Shown: positions 13,896 through 27,569 of the stretch, one piece after another | How positions within the stretch are numbered: position 1 is the first letter of the stretch | Layout of the letters: each line of letters starts with the position of its first letter | Assembly: GCF_035582795.1 (NCBI RefSeq) | Contig: NC_134396.1 | Location: 33,709,683 to 33,773,682, forward strand | Reading direction: 5' to 3' | Source: Mycteria americana | Taxonomy: Eukaryota > Chordata > Aves > Ciconiiformes > Ciconiidae | Length of the DNA stretch: 64,000 nucleotides | The notes under the pieces: generated by a model | What the model saw: the letters and a program-made list of their open reading frames with translations, nothing else | What the model was told of the DNA's origin: nothing | Databases searched by the model: none | Program-made: the position numbers and the translations under genes

Positions 13896-15279
13896 TCATA
13901 ATTTTGTGCCTTGTTGGTCAAATTACAGATGACAGGACTGGCCAGAGCCTGCCTAAGCCCTAGAAAGATGTGGTCTTTGAGAACTGAAATAATTCACAAA
14001 AACATCAGATCCCAAGGTTTATAGAGCTAAGAAAATGTGGCTACATTCTCATGCCCTTGGATGAGGCTTTGAGAAATGAATTGCTACTACAGCAAAAAAA
14101 TAATCTTTGCTTGAAACAAAAACACTCTAAAATCTGCCAGATAAAAAGAGTTTACATAAAGGTCTTTCTGTAATAGTTAATCTACAGAAGCAAAATACAT
14201 AAGTGTGATTTCCCCTTTCTAGGAGACAACTCCTCAAAGAAAGAAGACCTGGCATTTTTCTTGCAGATGAGAATACCCATCAGGACTTATGTTCAGGTAA
14301 CCGTAATGCAGGAATGTCACTGCCAGATAGTAGGTTATCCTGTGTCCCTCCCTCTCATTTCACTTCTAAATGGATTTCAAATGCAGCATTATGTTTCCAA
14401 CATGATTATGTGATTGTAATAGTCCAGTTGGAACAAATGAGTCAAGCTACTTGTGCTTTTTCAGCCTTTCACTTAGTAATCTCCTAGCTTTAATATAAAT
14501 TATAATGCCACATATTGCTCTCTGGGACCGGAACTGCAGCAAAGCATTAACTGTAAAACTTAGTGGATATTGTGAATAACATCAGACTTGGTAATGCTCA
14601 GAGAGCAAGAGCCAAAGACCACACATTTTCCTAGGAAAAGACGAAAGGACAAAAAGGCCTCTGACTCTCTATTCCCCAGCACCAGTCCACATTTCTATTA
14701 TTTTATTCTACCCAGTTAGTAAGGCTACAGCTCATAGAAATCCTCAAACCCCCATTTTGGCTTCAGAAAATGTAAAGATCAAGTTGGGCCTTCATCCCTG
14801 TTCCAGGACAGGAAAAAAAAAAGACACAAAAAGCCCCAAGACAAACTGCTGTAGACCAGAAGATTCCTCTTCAGCCAGCCCTGAATTCACAGGACTGAGT
14901 AAACCTATTTGCCAGCTCTTTGTTTCTAGGAAAGAAGGAGGAGAAAGACTGGCTTAAGGTTTCCTGGCAATGTAGCCACAAGTGAATCAACTACCCCAAA
15001 GTTTTAAGAGAAAATGTTGCGGCTAAAATTCCCCTAATCACAACGAAATGGAAGAGAAGTTATGGGAAGCCTAGAAAGTCTTCAGTCCTCTTTGCCACCC
15101 TATTCTGTCCCTCTAACCAACTAAAAAGTAAGATTTTCTCACCTAGGAGTAGGGACAAAGGTAGCTACAGGTTCAGATAAGGCTTGATGCAGACAGTCAA
15201 AGATTTTGCTACTGAATGAAGCCTAAAGCGTCTCAGGAAAGATGCTCTGCTACCACAAGGATTTCACAGCAGTCACAAG
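13896..15279. other. intergenic, nothing recognised
   Basis: Unique-looking AT-rich DNA with no open frame of note. Confidence 0.5.
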
Positions 15280-15612
15280 GTCATAGGAAATTCAGTTTGG
15301 AAGGAGCCACAGGAGGTTTCTAGTCCAAACTCTTGCTCAGAGCAAGGCCACTTCGTAGCTTGGATCAGGTTGCTCAGGGCTTTACCCAGTGGGGGCTTGA
15401 AAGCCTTCAATGATGGAGATGGCACAGCCTCTCTGTGTCCTGGCCCCACTGCTGCGCTGTCCTCAAAGGGAAAAAGTTTCTCCTTATATCTGGCCTGAGC
15501 CTTTTTTGCTTCAACTTGTGCCCACTGCCTCTCATCCTCCCACCACGCAGAGCTGTGAAGAGCCTGGCTCCGTCTCTTTAATCACCTCCCTGTAGGTGCG
15601 GGGAGGATGCTC
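15280..15612 (-). mobile_element. CR1 LINE 3' fragment, old
   Basis: The region carries diverged CR1 3' UTR and C-terminal ORF2 sequence in reverse orientation. Recognisable pieces are the GGAAGGAGCCACAGGAGG-like start and the GGAGATGGCACAGCCTCT-like middle. No intact tail is left. Confidence 0.75.
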
Positions 15613-16584
15613 CTGTTAGGTCATTCACACAAGGAAATCTTGCAAAACCTAACTAATAGAAGGCTGGATCACTGCTTTAATGTGGTTGCCAAGTAGCAAT
15701 GGGATTAAGTTCAATTTAAATCTAAGTTGGGGAAATTCACATTCTTCCAAGGCTGTTTATTGGAAAAAAGATATACCAAGATGTAGTTTTAGAGGCAGGT
15801 GGACTGAGAGTTACATACTCTTCTTAAAATTGTGTTAGTATTTGTTGTGGAGAGTTAGTACAATACCTTTATAGGCTAACTCTATTCCACCAGTCAGCCA
15901 ATGATTACAGCCAAAGCACTGAAACTGCAATGAGAATAGGAGCCTTTCTCCAGCAAATATAAGATCAATGTAGCTTGAATACTGATAGAACAGACAGTTT
16001 AAATTTTTCTGATACTCTTTTCCTGCAGTTCTGGCAAAAGTCTATTCCTTGGAATTTACCAGTACAATTTTTTTTTTTTTGCAGCTTGTCATTGTCTTTA
16101 ATTGCTGTGAGCTTAAGTACAGCAGTTTCAAACATTTGTTGAAGTGACAGAAGTGACTGTCTCCACGAAAAATACCACACTCGAGTCCTCAAATGTCAGA
16201 TCTAAAACTGAGACACAGACAATGGGAGCTCCTTGTGTTCAGAGGCAAGCAAGGGCAATGACAAAAGCCTGACATCACAGATGCACTGAGGAAGGAAATG
16301 CAACATCTAAAGGGTGAAGTGAGAGATCCCAGGCTACCAGTTGGGACATACAATGTCCTGAGTAGGTGAGATAGGAGCAAAACACCCAGCTAGGCAGTAG
16401 GAACACAAAACACGGCATAGCCTGGTGGCTAGGTTTTGCACTAATCAGCAAAAGAAACCTTTCAAGATTACCCCATGTAGGCAGGGTAACATTTTCCATT
16501 TGTCTGCTTAAGTTCATTAGACCTTTAGATACTATATTTAGATACTATACTATACTATATTTAGATACTATAGACCTTTAGATA
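15613..16584. other. intergenic, nothing recognised
   Basis: Unique-looking sequence with a T-run near 16068-16080. A short stretch around 16530-16580 repeats a TTAGATACTATA-like motif three times. Confidence 0.5.
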
Positions 16585-16850
16585 TGGCCTCAAGTTGCGC
16601 CAGGGGAGGTTTAGACTGGATATTAGGAAATTTTTCTTCACCGAGAGGGTTATCAAGCATTGGAACAGACTGCCCAGGGAAGTGGTTGAGTCGCCATCCC
16701 TGGAGGTATTTAAAGGACGTTTGGATGAGGTACTTAGAGACATGGTGTAGTGATGGTTTTTGGCAGTGTTAGGTTTATGGTTGGACTCGATGATCTTAAA
16801 GGTCTTTTCCAACCTATATGATTCTGTGATTCTGTGATTCTGTGATTCTA
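16585..16850 (+). mobile_element. CR1 LINE 3' end with octamer tail
   Basis: The plus-strand CR1 3' end runs from a CAGGGGAGGTTTAGACTGG-like segment to GGTCTTTTCCAACC and a tail of ATTCTGTG octamers at about 16820-16850. Its 3' end faces that of the next CR1 at 17032. Confidence 0.95.
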
Positions 16851-17031
16851 TAAGCCTTATTTCAGATAGCTGCAGGGCCAAAGACCTCTCGCAGATTTCC
16901 TGGACAGATAGTAAAGTCCTGAAGTGCACCATGAAATACAATGCATTCACTAAATTACTTGCCTTGATTGCCTTAAGAATTTTTATAATTTTGTGACTAT
17001 TAAACTAAGTGAGTGACAGCTGAATGGTCTT

Positions 17032-17112
17032 TAGAATAGAACAGAATAGAACAGAATAGAATAGAATAGAATAGAATAGAATAGAATAGAATAGAATAGA
17101 ATAGAATAGAAT
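17032..17112. repeat. (TAGAA)n microsatellite at a CR1 3' end
   Basis: About 16 pentamer units are present, mostly TAGAA, with ACAGAATAGA variants at the left end. The array sits exactly where the 3' tail of the adjacent minus-strand CR1 should be, so it probably grew out of that tail. Confidence 0.95.
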
Positions 17113-18130
17113 TTCGGTTGGAAGGGACCCACAACAATCATCTAGTCCAACTGCCTGACCACTTCAGGGCTGACCAAAAGTTAAAGGAAGTTATTAAGGG
17201 CATTGTCCAAATGCCTCTTAAACACTGACAGTCAGGAGGCCTTGACCACCTCTCTAGGAAGCCTGTTCCAGGGTTTGACCACCCTCTCAGAAAAGAAATG
17301 CTTCTAATGTCCAGTCTAAACCTCTCCTGGTGCAGCTGTGAATTGTTCCCATGCATCCAGTCACTGGATCCCAGGGAGAAGAGATCAGCACCTCCCTCTC
17401 CACCTCCCCTCCTCAGGAAGCTGTAGAGAGCAATGAGGTCACCCCTCAGCCTCCTTTTCTCCAAAGCAGACAAGAGTCCTCAGCCGCTCCTCAGAGGACA
17501 TGCCTTCCAGCCCTTCCACCAGCTTTGTTGCCCTCCTCTGGACACATTCAAGGATGTCAACATCTTTCTTAAACTGTGGGGCCCAGAACTGCACACAGTA
17601 CTCGAGGTGAGGCCACACCAATGCTGAATAGAGTGGGATGATCACCTCTGTTGACGGGCTGCGTATGCTGTGTTTGATGCTCCCCAGGGTGCGGTTTGCC
17701 CTCCTGGCTGCCAGGGCACACTGCTGGCTCACACTGAGCCCGCTGTCGACCAGCACCCCCACACCCCTTCCTGCAGGGCTGCTCTCCAGCCACTCCTCTC
17801 CCCATTTATACTTGTCTCCAGAGTTACTCCATCCCAGGTGCAGAATCCGGCATTTGTTCTTGTTAAATTTCATGCCATTAATCAAAGCCAATGCTCCAGT
17901 CTATCTAGATCCCTTTGCAAGGCCTCTTGTCCCTCAAGAGAGTCAACAGCACCTCCCAGTTTGGTATCATCAGCAAACTTGCTAGTGGTGCATCCAGCTC
18001 CTGCATCCAGACCGTTGATAAATATATTGAACAGAACTGGCCCTAGATTTGAACCCTGAGGAACACCACTGGTGACCGGTTGCCAGCCAGATGTAGCCCC
18101 ATTCACTACAACCCCTTGGGCTCTGCTCTT
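17113..18130 (-). mobile_element. CR1 LINE, about 1 kb, reverse transcriptase C-terminal part
   Basis: Minus-strand translation gives, from the right, the CR1 reverse transcriptase motif [17 protein letters not shown] followed by a FADDTKLGG segment near 17960-18060. It then gives the C-terminal part, with readable frames at 17439-17891 and 17882-18106. The frame shifts between these blocks, so no intact ORF2 remains. The FADD motif keeps both catalytic aspartates. The right border near 18130 is approximate. Confidence 0.92.
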
Positions 18131-21100
18131 CAGCCCCCTTTCAGCTCTGCCCCTTTTAGGCTAGGCTGCTGCAGGTAGTCATCAAACACTAAAGAAACTA
18201 TGAGATGTGGGTCATCTAGCTTCTTTGGTATAATGAAAACACCCAATTCACTGAACCGAGTGTGATCATAGTGTTTGTGACTACAATCAATAAACTTATT
18301 CTCATGGCAATAGCAATGACCCTTATAGCAGCATAGTTGACCAGAACAGAATTAAGAAACTAAATAATTTACTGTTTGCACTAGATTAAAATAGGAAATA
18401 TTTCAGGAAATTCAATGATAATGAATCTCTTTAAATAATAGTTCCTATAATTCATCAGCCTTAATATTGCTTCATTTTTATACTTATTACCTGCTCACTT
18501 ATCATAAGCTTGTACCATCAATCATGTACCATCAAACCATGTATCACCAGCTTGTACCATCAATGATTTCATTGTCTGTCATTAATAAAACAGTAAATGA
18601 AAGATCAATAAATTGATATTCTGGCAACAATATTCTGATGTGATTAAGCTCTAAATACATGAAAGAGAAATTAAACCTATGAAGTAATAATGGTAAGAAA
18701 TCTGCAACTACAGTACCTTTAGCAACTAACTCTTCACCAGCAATCTAGAGGAAGACTTAGATAATTATATCCTAATCCTATGCAATATTGTCTCAAAAGC
18801 AGCACTCTATTTTTACCTCTCAACCCAATTTTCAAGGAAGACATACAAAAAAGATGAGCCTGTTAAACAAAATTCACACTTCTGCTGAAACCAAACACAC
18901 CAATTCAGTCAATTCATTTTATGATCTTTTACAGTCTTTCCCAAACCTTTGCTGTCTTCCCTATTTCACAGATGCTAATTATAAATTTCTTTTTCTCCAA
19001 GAGGTCTAACAGCCTTCAGTTCTCTCCCTCATGGCACTCCATGTTCCAGAAATTTTTCTTTCCTTTAACCTTTTTCATTGAAATCTGTCTAATTGATTAA
19101 TACAATCAGTAACTTAATTTCACCATCTTCATGACAAAACAAAGACTATCTAAACCCACAGTCACATAAACAAGGAATATCTGTCCCAGAAGTAGCACAG
19201 TAATCAATAGGTTTAAACAGATGATGAAAACACCTCCCAAGTGCTGTTCTAAATTATTTTAGCCAGCAATACGCTACTTCTTTGTTAGACTTCATGTGCC
19301 TGAAAACTCTATTTTGCCCCCTAAATATATTATGTAATCCTCTAACAGTTAACATCTACTCTTCTAAATCTTCTATTACTAAAATTATCTCAAGGAAGTG
19401 CTCACATGCTTAAAAGTTTGTGTATTTTTTCTGCTAAATTACCTGGTCTAATTAGAGACATGGTTTCTATATATACTTTGTTTCCTGCCTGTCCTTAGAT
19501 CACTACAGCTAAAACAACACTATCATTAAAAGAGCAATAATTCTCTTACATGCACGATTTTCTGCAGCTATGACACTCTTCAGGTCTGAATTACTGAAAT
19601 TAACATTTAAGTTTAAGATTTTTAAAAGCACTTGTCACGACCTACAACTGATCCTGTTGAAGCCTTTATTGGAGATCCATTGATTTTAAAGGAAGAAAAA
19701 TAAGGCCAGTACTAAAAAACTTCACATACCTTGGCCTTTTGTACCTAACTCCCATTGAAATCAAACGCCTAGGTAAGAGTTAGGCAGGTAGTAACTTTCA
19801 GGTGTACTTGATTAGTTATGATCTTTCTTCCTGCTGCTCTATGTCACTGCTGAGCAAAGAGTACGTAAGATCTGGCTCTCAAGTGGGCATTCACCTTTTT
19901 ATGAGAGAATATTTTACAACACCGGAAACATCAGCTGTCTCTCCTGGTGTGTTTGATTTGTCACTATGAATTACAAATGGTAGTTCTGTTACTAGGATGC
20001 TCCAACAGGATTAGGACATCGCATCTGTGTTTGTGAAGGAAGAAAAGGAGGGATAGGAAAATGAGAAATGCACGTGAATTTCCCGCTCCTTGTACTTGAC
20101 ATACATGATAGGCACTACACAGACTCACCTTTACACACTTTCTCTTTTTCTATACTGTTTGCAAAGCAGACTTTAACCAGCTTAAAATCTAACAAAATGA
20201 TCTGAAAAACAGGATAAAGCCCTGAAAATACAGTCTTTGCCACGATAGAAGTCTAATGCAAATGTAACTCAACAAGAGCCATCTATGAAAATAAGAAAGG
20301 CTTATTACGTAAGGCCCTAAAACAGCCTCTGAGAAACCTAAAATCTGAGTCCAGATGTAGCTTTACTTCCAAGCTCCACAGAATTCTTGTTTTCTCCTGT
20401 TTTCTCCCCTTTCTGGATCCACCTCCAAATAAAAAGAAAAAAGGAACATTTAACAGTCTCCTGTAGGTAAGAGTTTATTTTCCAGGTGTCCCCATAGCAA
20501 ATACATGACAGTTAACATTCTTTGGTTTCCTGAGATAGTAATTTCTTCTTGAGAAGCACCTGGAGGTATACAACAATTCAGTATCTCTCTATGCTAACTT
20601 ACCAAGACTTGTTTTATTCTACATCTACCTATTGTAGAGCAATAGTTGCAAGCTTTTTGTAAATGCTTTACTTAGTCTCCAAGAAGTTGTCAACAGAAGC
20701 TGTTTATACATCTTACCATGACCTCTCATAGATCTATGAAAAATAATGGATAGTTCAAACACTATCAGTTTTGCTCATTCACAGAAATTGCAAAAGAAGT
20801 ATGAAAATAAGTAAGCATGAAGTAAAAACTGTTCCATCTATTATTTTTTCTTCCAGTAACAAATTGTTTTAATAACTGGGCTAGTTCAAAAACACAGAAA
20901 ATACCATGTGAAGGACATATGCCATGCACAAATTTACCAAATGTGACTACCACTGTGATTATTTTAACTATAAGAACTCCCAGACAAATTAATAGTAATA
21001 AGATGTTTAAAATTAAGTAATACTCTGGTTTTTCCTAGGTTCATAAGCAATGGAAGGAAATATTTCAAACATGGGGTATTTTTGATGGTAACTGGACAGA

Positions 21101-22802
21101 CAATATGCAGCAGCAGGAATGATTAAAAATCTTCCACTTAAAATGTTATGCTGTTTTTGTGGAAACTTAAGCCAATTAAGTTTCTATGTTTGGAAGAGCT
21201 CCATTAATTCAGCATAATCACATTTAGAGCTCTCTAGGTTTCACATGAGTGCACTGCTGCACGGTGGCTCATACACAAAATACTGTCATGAAAAAAGAAC
21301 AAAACAACATTCAAACTGCTTTTACATCTCCAGATATATAAAAAATTCAGGTTCTACCTTATTTCAGTTATTAATGGCAGAATCATTTATCTTCTTTTAG
21401 GTTTCAATTGCAGGGAAAGAAACCAACTAATGAACAGCACAATAAAATGTTTATATGAAAGTCCCCAAATAAAAGCTACAATTTGTAACTCAGAGTGGCC
21501 AGCGTTTGGGATGGGGGGTATAGTTGTTTTAATTCTATAGAACTGAGCTTAAGCTATCTGCATATCAAAAACACTAAAAACACTGAGAAAATACCTTTCT
21601 AAAATGTCCTCAGAAGATTCCATCTGCTGGGTTCAAGATGAGAAAGATTTTACTGTTTATCACCTTGATTCAACCCTTAGGCATCTCCATTTGCTTCTGA
21701 GATGAGACAGTGGAGAAAAAAAAAAAAGCAAACTTATCTGGCTTTGGTTACAAATCTGGTTGCATGATGGTATAGTGATTACAGCACTAGAAAAAAAAAA
21801 GCCAAAAAACCATACCAAACCAAAAAAAAACCCCAAACCCTGAGAGATTAGAAGAAGCAAAAGCAAGAAGACTACATAGTTTCCAAAAAATGCATTTTGA
21901 AAATTCTTTCCTAATAACCCAAGATTTGTGGCTGCCTGCAGCTGGAGAAACCTAACAAGACATGTTCTTGCTGGCTTTTACAGATGGATTGGGCCATGCA
22001 TAGTCTAGACTCAAGGGCATCCATTTAGGTAAACACAGCAACCATTCATGGGTTTTGTAACATTTTCTGTTTTCTGAAGTTTTCCAATGATCGGAACATT
22101 CAAGATTGACTACCTTCTCATTAACCAGAACATGAAACTTTGACAGCAGTCAAATGAGAACAAATTTTATTTATGTCTGCACATCCTCAGCTAAGAGAAA
22201 TCTTTGTCTCTGTTGACTTCAGTGAAATTACTTGTATGGCACTTGAAACACTCTATCAACATGTCATAAGAATTTTAAGACATAGCTGTCAATACTCTCA
22301 TCAGACATACATCCTTCAAATTTAACTTGGTGGTCTAAATATAATTGTCAAAGGAATCTTAAACTGATTTGGTGTTTAATTGTTACATGAACTGATTCAA
22401 CTCCTCAGTTCAGCTCCTACCCTCAAAATTCTGCAAGGAGATTTACAGGAAAGGCTGACAATTCAATTCTACTACAATTGTAGTGGAAGGAAACAGAGAC
22501 TACTAACAAAAGTAAAAAATATGCCAGTTATAGCAGGCATCCAAGACAACTTCTGACAAATCTTAAACCTTCTGATAGCTCCTTTATAAATCACATACAG
22601 CTTTAGTGTCAAACTTAAAGTTTATTAGATGCAGAGGAATCTAGTACACAGACTTAAGCATCAAACTTTTAAAGCCTTTTAAAACTTTCATAACACCTTC
22701 TTTGACGACTCCAATTTTTGCCCATGGGGAGAAGAGTATGAGAAGGTGAAATATTTCTGTCTGTATAAATCTTTCTTTTCTCATTACAGAGAACATACCA
22801 TC
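18131..22802. other. intergenic, no gene recognised
   Basis: AT-rich unique-looking DNA. A short imperfect direct repeat, CTTGTACCATCAAT, occurs at about 18510 and 18550. A-rich tracts lie at 21716-21840. No supported exons were found. Confidence 0.5.
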
Positions 22803-23275
22803 ACTCAGGTTGGAAGGGATGTCAGAAGTCCAGCCTCCTGCTGAAAGCAGGATCAATACTGAATTCACATCAGGATGCTCCAGGCTTTGTTTAGTTAGTT
22901 TTTTAAAACCTCCTGAGACGGAAATACCACAACCTCTCTGGGAAACCTGTTCTACTACTTCATTATCCCCCATAGTGACTTTTTTTTCCTTATATCCAGT
23001 TAGAGCCTTCCCTGTTTGAATTTACAATCACTATCTCCTGCTGTGCACCTCAGCAAGAGCGTGGCTCTGTCTTCTCAGTAACCTCCTCCCCAGCATTGGA
23101 AGGCTGCAATTCAGTCCCCAAAAGCCACCTCTTCTCCAAGCTGAACAAACCCATCTCCCTCATGCCCTCCTCCCAAAGTCTGTGCTCCAGCTACTGACCA
23201 TCTTGGTAGCCCCTGCTGTATTAAGGTTCATCAACATCTTTGTTATGTTGGGGGCTCAAAACTGAATGCATTTGT
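22803..23275 (-). mobile_element. CR1 LINE 3' fragment, old
   Basis: A diverged CR1 3' region in reverse orientation. The GGTTGGAAGGGATGTCAGAAG border and the following 3' UTR are recognisable, then a C-terminal ORF2 region up to a GGGGCTCAAAACTGAATGC-like segment. Borders are approximate. Confidence 0.75.
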
Positions 23276-25786
23276 CTCACAGACTCTAGAGGAGACATGA
23301 TATAAAAGGCGATATACCTTAAGTTCAGTGATCAAATGCCCCTCAGGGATCATGGGACTCTTCCTTTCTGCCATTTTAACAGTCATTGACAATCAAGACA
23401 GAAAGCTGCAGAATTATCTAAAGCTGCCAAAATTAGTAATTCATGCTCTTCTGTAGGCTAATACAGGTACTATGGCTCATTGTAATCTGTGACTAAGCTT
23501 TATTTTGCATCTGTGAATCCCCAAAAGGCCACCTGTATCCGTTAAACCAGAAAGAGCCTTCTGTTTTCTGTTACTGCTTTTTGAAAATATGTATACATAA
23601 TTTTCTTAATAAGGAAGTGCACAGAGATAAAATACAGCTTTTACTTGTTCTTTGACACCTAAAGTAATGATTAATATGCTTGAACAGCTAGGCCAAGATA
23701 GTCCAAAATGTCTCCCGCTTAGACTTTCAAATGGATACCAAAAAGCTATTTAGTAGGCTCAGGTCAGTACCTGGACTACAGTCAATTGGACATAAAGCAT
23801 ATTGCACAGGTAGTAGATGTCTGCATTAAATAAGAATGCAGTGCAGGGGAAACCTTCCTCCCCCCCCTCACAAAAATCAGACAAAGCCCTCAAAGTAGTT
23901 TGTTGGATTAATTTTCCCCTTGCACATTCTCTCATGAGTTGTAGAAACCTTGATTTTGTCCCAGCTTAATTGCACACAGATTTAGTCTTGCTTTTCCATT
24001 TTTAGTTTGACAGGTAGCTTACCACAAGATGCGGAAATCTGAATGAATATAATGCTCATATGGGTCAGAGAAAAAAGTGTAGTTAGATGGAAAGTTCCTC
24101 TGGGATATTGCTGAGGACAAGGTCAGTATCTGACCTTCTGCATTAGTGTCAAACTCTTTGCTTCTGGTGACACTAGCACATATTTACCACCACCTGTTTT
24201 ATCAGAGGGAACTGCTTTATTTAAGAGTATGCAACAGCCTGTATGTTTTCAATCCTATCAGCCCACTCTTAAGTCCTGTATTTTAAGTGTATTCCCAGAG
24301 ATGCCTGAAAACTGTCCTCCAGCATTCATCTACTGAAAAATCACAAAAAAGGAGGACAAGTGAGACACAGTTCTTATTTCACTCAAGGGTTCAATTGCAT
24401 AGGGAACCACTGGCCACTCATGTCTTTATACACACAGGAAACAATGTAATCACACTCATTACAGCATGTTTCATTATTTAAAAAAATCTCTGAACAATAA
24501 TTGTATTTACTAAGGCTGATTTTAATTTCTGTTTTCCTGCCAGAGAGATGATGTAGTTGATGAACTGTGTGGAAACTGGTTGCCCATACAAGATTTACCA
24601 CAAACACCCAGTTAAAGTCCTAAGGGACTACAGGTCCTACACTGCTTCTTTTCTACAGCTGAGTGTTGGATTTCTTATCCACTGCTACTTACCTGGAAAT
24701 CAATCACTACACAAAATTGATTCAATAAAATTAAGCTGACTAAGCTTTCTGTGCTTGTGGGAAAGCAGGTGGTGATGAGTCTGTTTCATTAACTACAGAC
24801 TTCTGGGACATATACTCATTTGTTACTACAAAATACCATAAGGAAGTGGCTTTTGCCAAAATGTCCCTTCTTTCTAACTCACTGTATCACCATTTATATT
24901 AGAGTGATGATAAACTATTAATTTCTTTTTGAGACAGTTGTCTGTACATCCTCATTTATCAGAGGCAAATTAGCAGGACAATCTCTGAGAAGGCAGTGTG
25001 CATTTTTATAAACCAACTGTAGTGTTCTTTGGAAGAGAAATCATATTCAGACGTGATGTCACGATGAATTTAAGCAATGCTACTAACTAGGGGGTTTTTG
25101 TCTGGATTTCTTTAAGTATGTATTATTTGGAGGTGATATAGAGGTGGGAAAGGAAAGAAAGAGTAAGAAGAAAGTAAAGTGCTAGAGGTAAGTCGCCAAT
25201 ATGGCATTAGCCACGGTAGAGAGGGAGATTAATAATTGTTCAGTGTAGGCACCTAATCTATGCAAAAAGGGGGCTCAAGACAAAATCCTTTCAAAATTGA
25301 GTAAGTTGACCTATGCATTTTAGATTGAGAACCCCCCTAAATGACTCGTTTTGGCGAGATAAGTATCTATTTTAAGTAACAGGTCAGTAGTACCTTAAAG
25401 AGCCTTACTTTACCTACATCATTGATACGACAAAGCTACAGCCCTGCATACAAATGGTGTCGTGTGGGTAAATAGCAATCACACAAGCAGTGCCTCTGCT
25501 CTCCAGAGTAGGCTATACCTCATCATGGTAAAATGTTTAGAATGACATTTCTGGATTTGGGGAATAGAACAAGATGTTAAAAAATAATCTTAAAGTATAA
25601 ATAATTACTTGTCAGGAGTTTAGATGCGTGCATATCTTCCATGAAAAGTTTAAAAGATCCAGCATGTAAAATGCCCCAAAATAAGTTACAAATCCTAGAT
25701 TTCCTACCAAGAGTTTAACAGTCATCACCATTAGTGTTCTTTATTTCAAAGTCATTCCAGTGCTTTCAGTCTTAGAGACAGTAACA

Positions 25787-25885
25787 TTTATTTTTATTAT
25801 GGCTATATTTTATTTTTATTATAGCTATATTCTTATATAGTGTTCTATATATATTCAGTATATATATTCTTATATACTGTTACAG
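25787..25885. repeat. AT-rich low-complexity patch with 22-bp duplication
   Basis: Two nearly identical 21-bp copies lie at 25787-25807 and 25809-25829, differing at one base. They are followed by TATATA-rich sequence. Confidence 0.8.
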
Positions 25886-26624
25886 CAGTATATAGTAGTA
25901 GGTCCTTTACATTTAGACTAGCAGAAGTTTTTGCCAGTATGGGTATATAGTCATACTTAAGTATGATGTTGTGCAACCAATACATTTGCAAACAGCACAC
26001 TGACAGCTCTTTACCTAAATGACAATGGTTTCAAGGCAAAGAAGAAAAATAAAACCCACCTTTATTTGTAAAATGCAATGTAAGGTACTCAGTCACCTCT
26101 GGCAAGAGTTGCACCAGAACATCGGATTGCTGACACCCAGTTATGAAGTCTGGGTATCCTCAAACTGTATCTGCACCAAAAGATCAAAGAAGGACAAAAC
26201 AAAGGAGTAAAATATGTACACAGGCCCTCTCTCTGCAAGCTACATCTCTGCAAGCTCTAGCACCTAAGTTTTCATTTAAACTGCCTTTCTATACTTCACC
26301 TATGCTTTTGTAGCATAAATATCAGAGGGAATCAGTTTGGAAGTCAACATCCTTCTACTGCTTTTTTCCAGTCTTGGAAGGGAAACTTACACATACTGAC
26401 AACCAAGAGCAGACTAAAAAGCAGTTCTGAACTACACTGTGTCGAACTTTGTTATAACCTTTCCAAACTTGCTCTTCTGCGCTGGTTATCTTTCACCATA
26501 AAGATCTGTAATGTTCTTTACCTGAAAGAATAAAAATAAAAATTGTTAATATTTTGAAGTGATCTGGATGACATCCTGAGAAAACAGCTCCAGAGCCTGA
26601 AAGACATTCTGTCAGTTTCCTGAA

Positions 26625-26644
26625 AATCAATCAATCAATCAATC
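26625..26644. repeat. (AATC)5 microsatellite
   Basis: Five perfect AATC units. Confidence 0.95.
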
Positions 26645-27569
26645 ACTATTAGTTTGAGTTTCCAGACTTACTGCATTCCATCTGGTGTGAAGAAATGTTT
26701 AAATAGTAAACAATTAATGATAGAAAACTTATCAGAATCAAACAGATTTACAGGAATTTGTTAGAGGTGCATGTTATTTCCTGCATTCAGGGAAGGGTGT
26801 TGCTGAAGACTTAATAACATGTATCTGTCACAAAATATTGCTCCTTCTGCCACAACTAAAAATGGTACAAAAATCAGCAAAACAGATTAATAAGTACTGT
26901 CTTGAGTATCCATTATTTCACTTATTATTTAAATATTTCTTTGTTTTTCAACAGTCCCTCTTCCCAATCAATATATATTGAAAACTCTTACCTTAAAACA
27001 CACAGATTAATTTTAACCATATTTGTATCATATACTGCTATGCATATTTTCAGGCCATATACCATTCTCATCCACATCAGGCCCCCTCCATCAGCATGGC
27101 TTTAGGACAGGGTTTAAAGATCTGGACTGATCAGGGGAAAATTCTGAACATGAAGTCCTTCAAACATTGGATTGAAGGGGCTGTTTCAGTTCATCATGCT
27201 ACAAATTATAATTTCAGAGGTCCGGTTCAAAGTTCTATAACACACATAGAGATAAATGGCCATTATGCTATAAGAAATACCACACTGAAAGTTTTCTTTC
27301 ATTTAGCATGGACTACTGGAACTCTTCAATATAACTTCCTTACATTCCATAATGCTAAAGCACTGAGAAAGATGAGCTTGATATGTAATGATCCAAGTCT
27401 GCAAGAAAGCAGAAAAAAACTCACACACTTATCTTCTGGTGAAGCAATCCAAAATCTGGCAGAGTTTTTATGGAAATTGCTGCATTATTTACCTGTAGAA
27501 CTATTTTTGTGAGTCGATCACCTTTTCTGAAAAAGAGGATCTATACTTCTTTACAAAGAATGCTGGGGA

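Larger units (their letters stand above)
23276..27569. other. intergenic, no gene recognised
   Basis: AT-rich unique-looking sequence with two low-complexity patches listed separately. An open frame of 138 codons at 27096-27512 on the plus strand ends next to the following CR1 and has no recognisable motif. Confidence 0.5.

Noticed and set aside
27096-27512. 138-codon plus-strand open frame before the CR1 at 27570
   Set aside because: No motif was recognised. It is AT-rich like its surroundings and has no splice partner.
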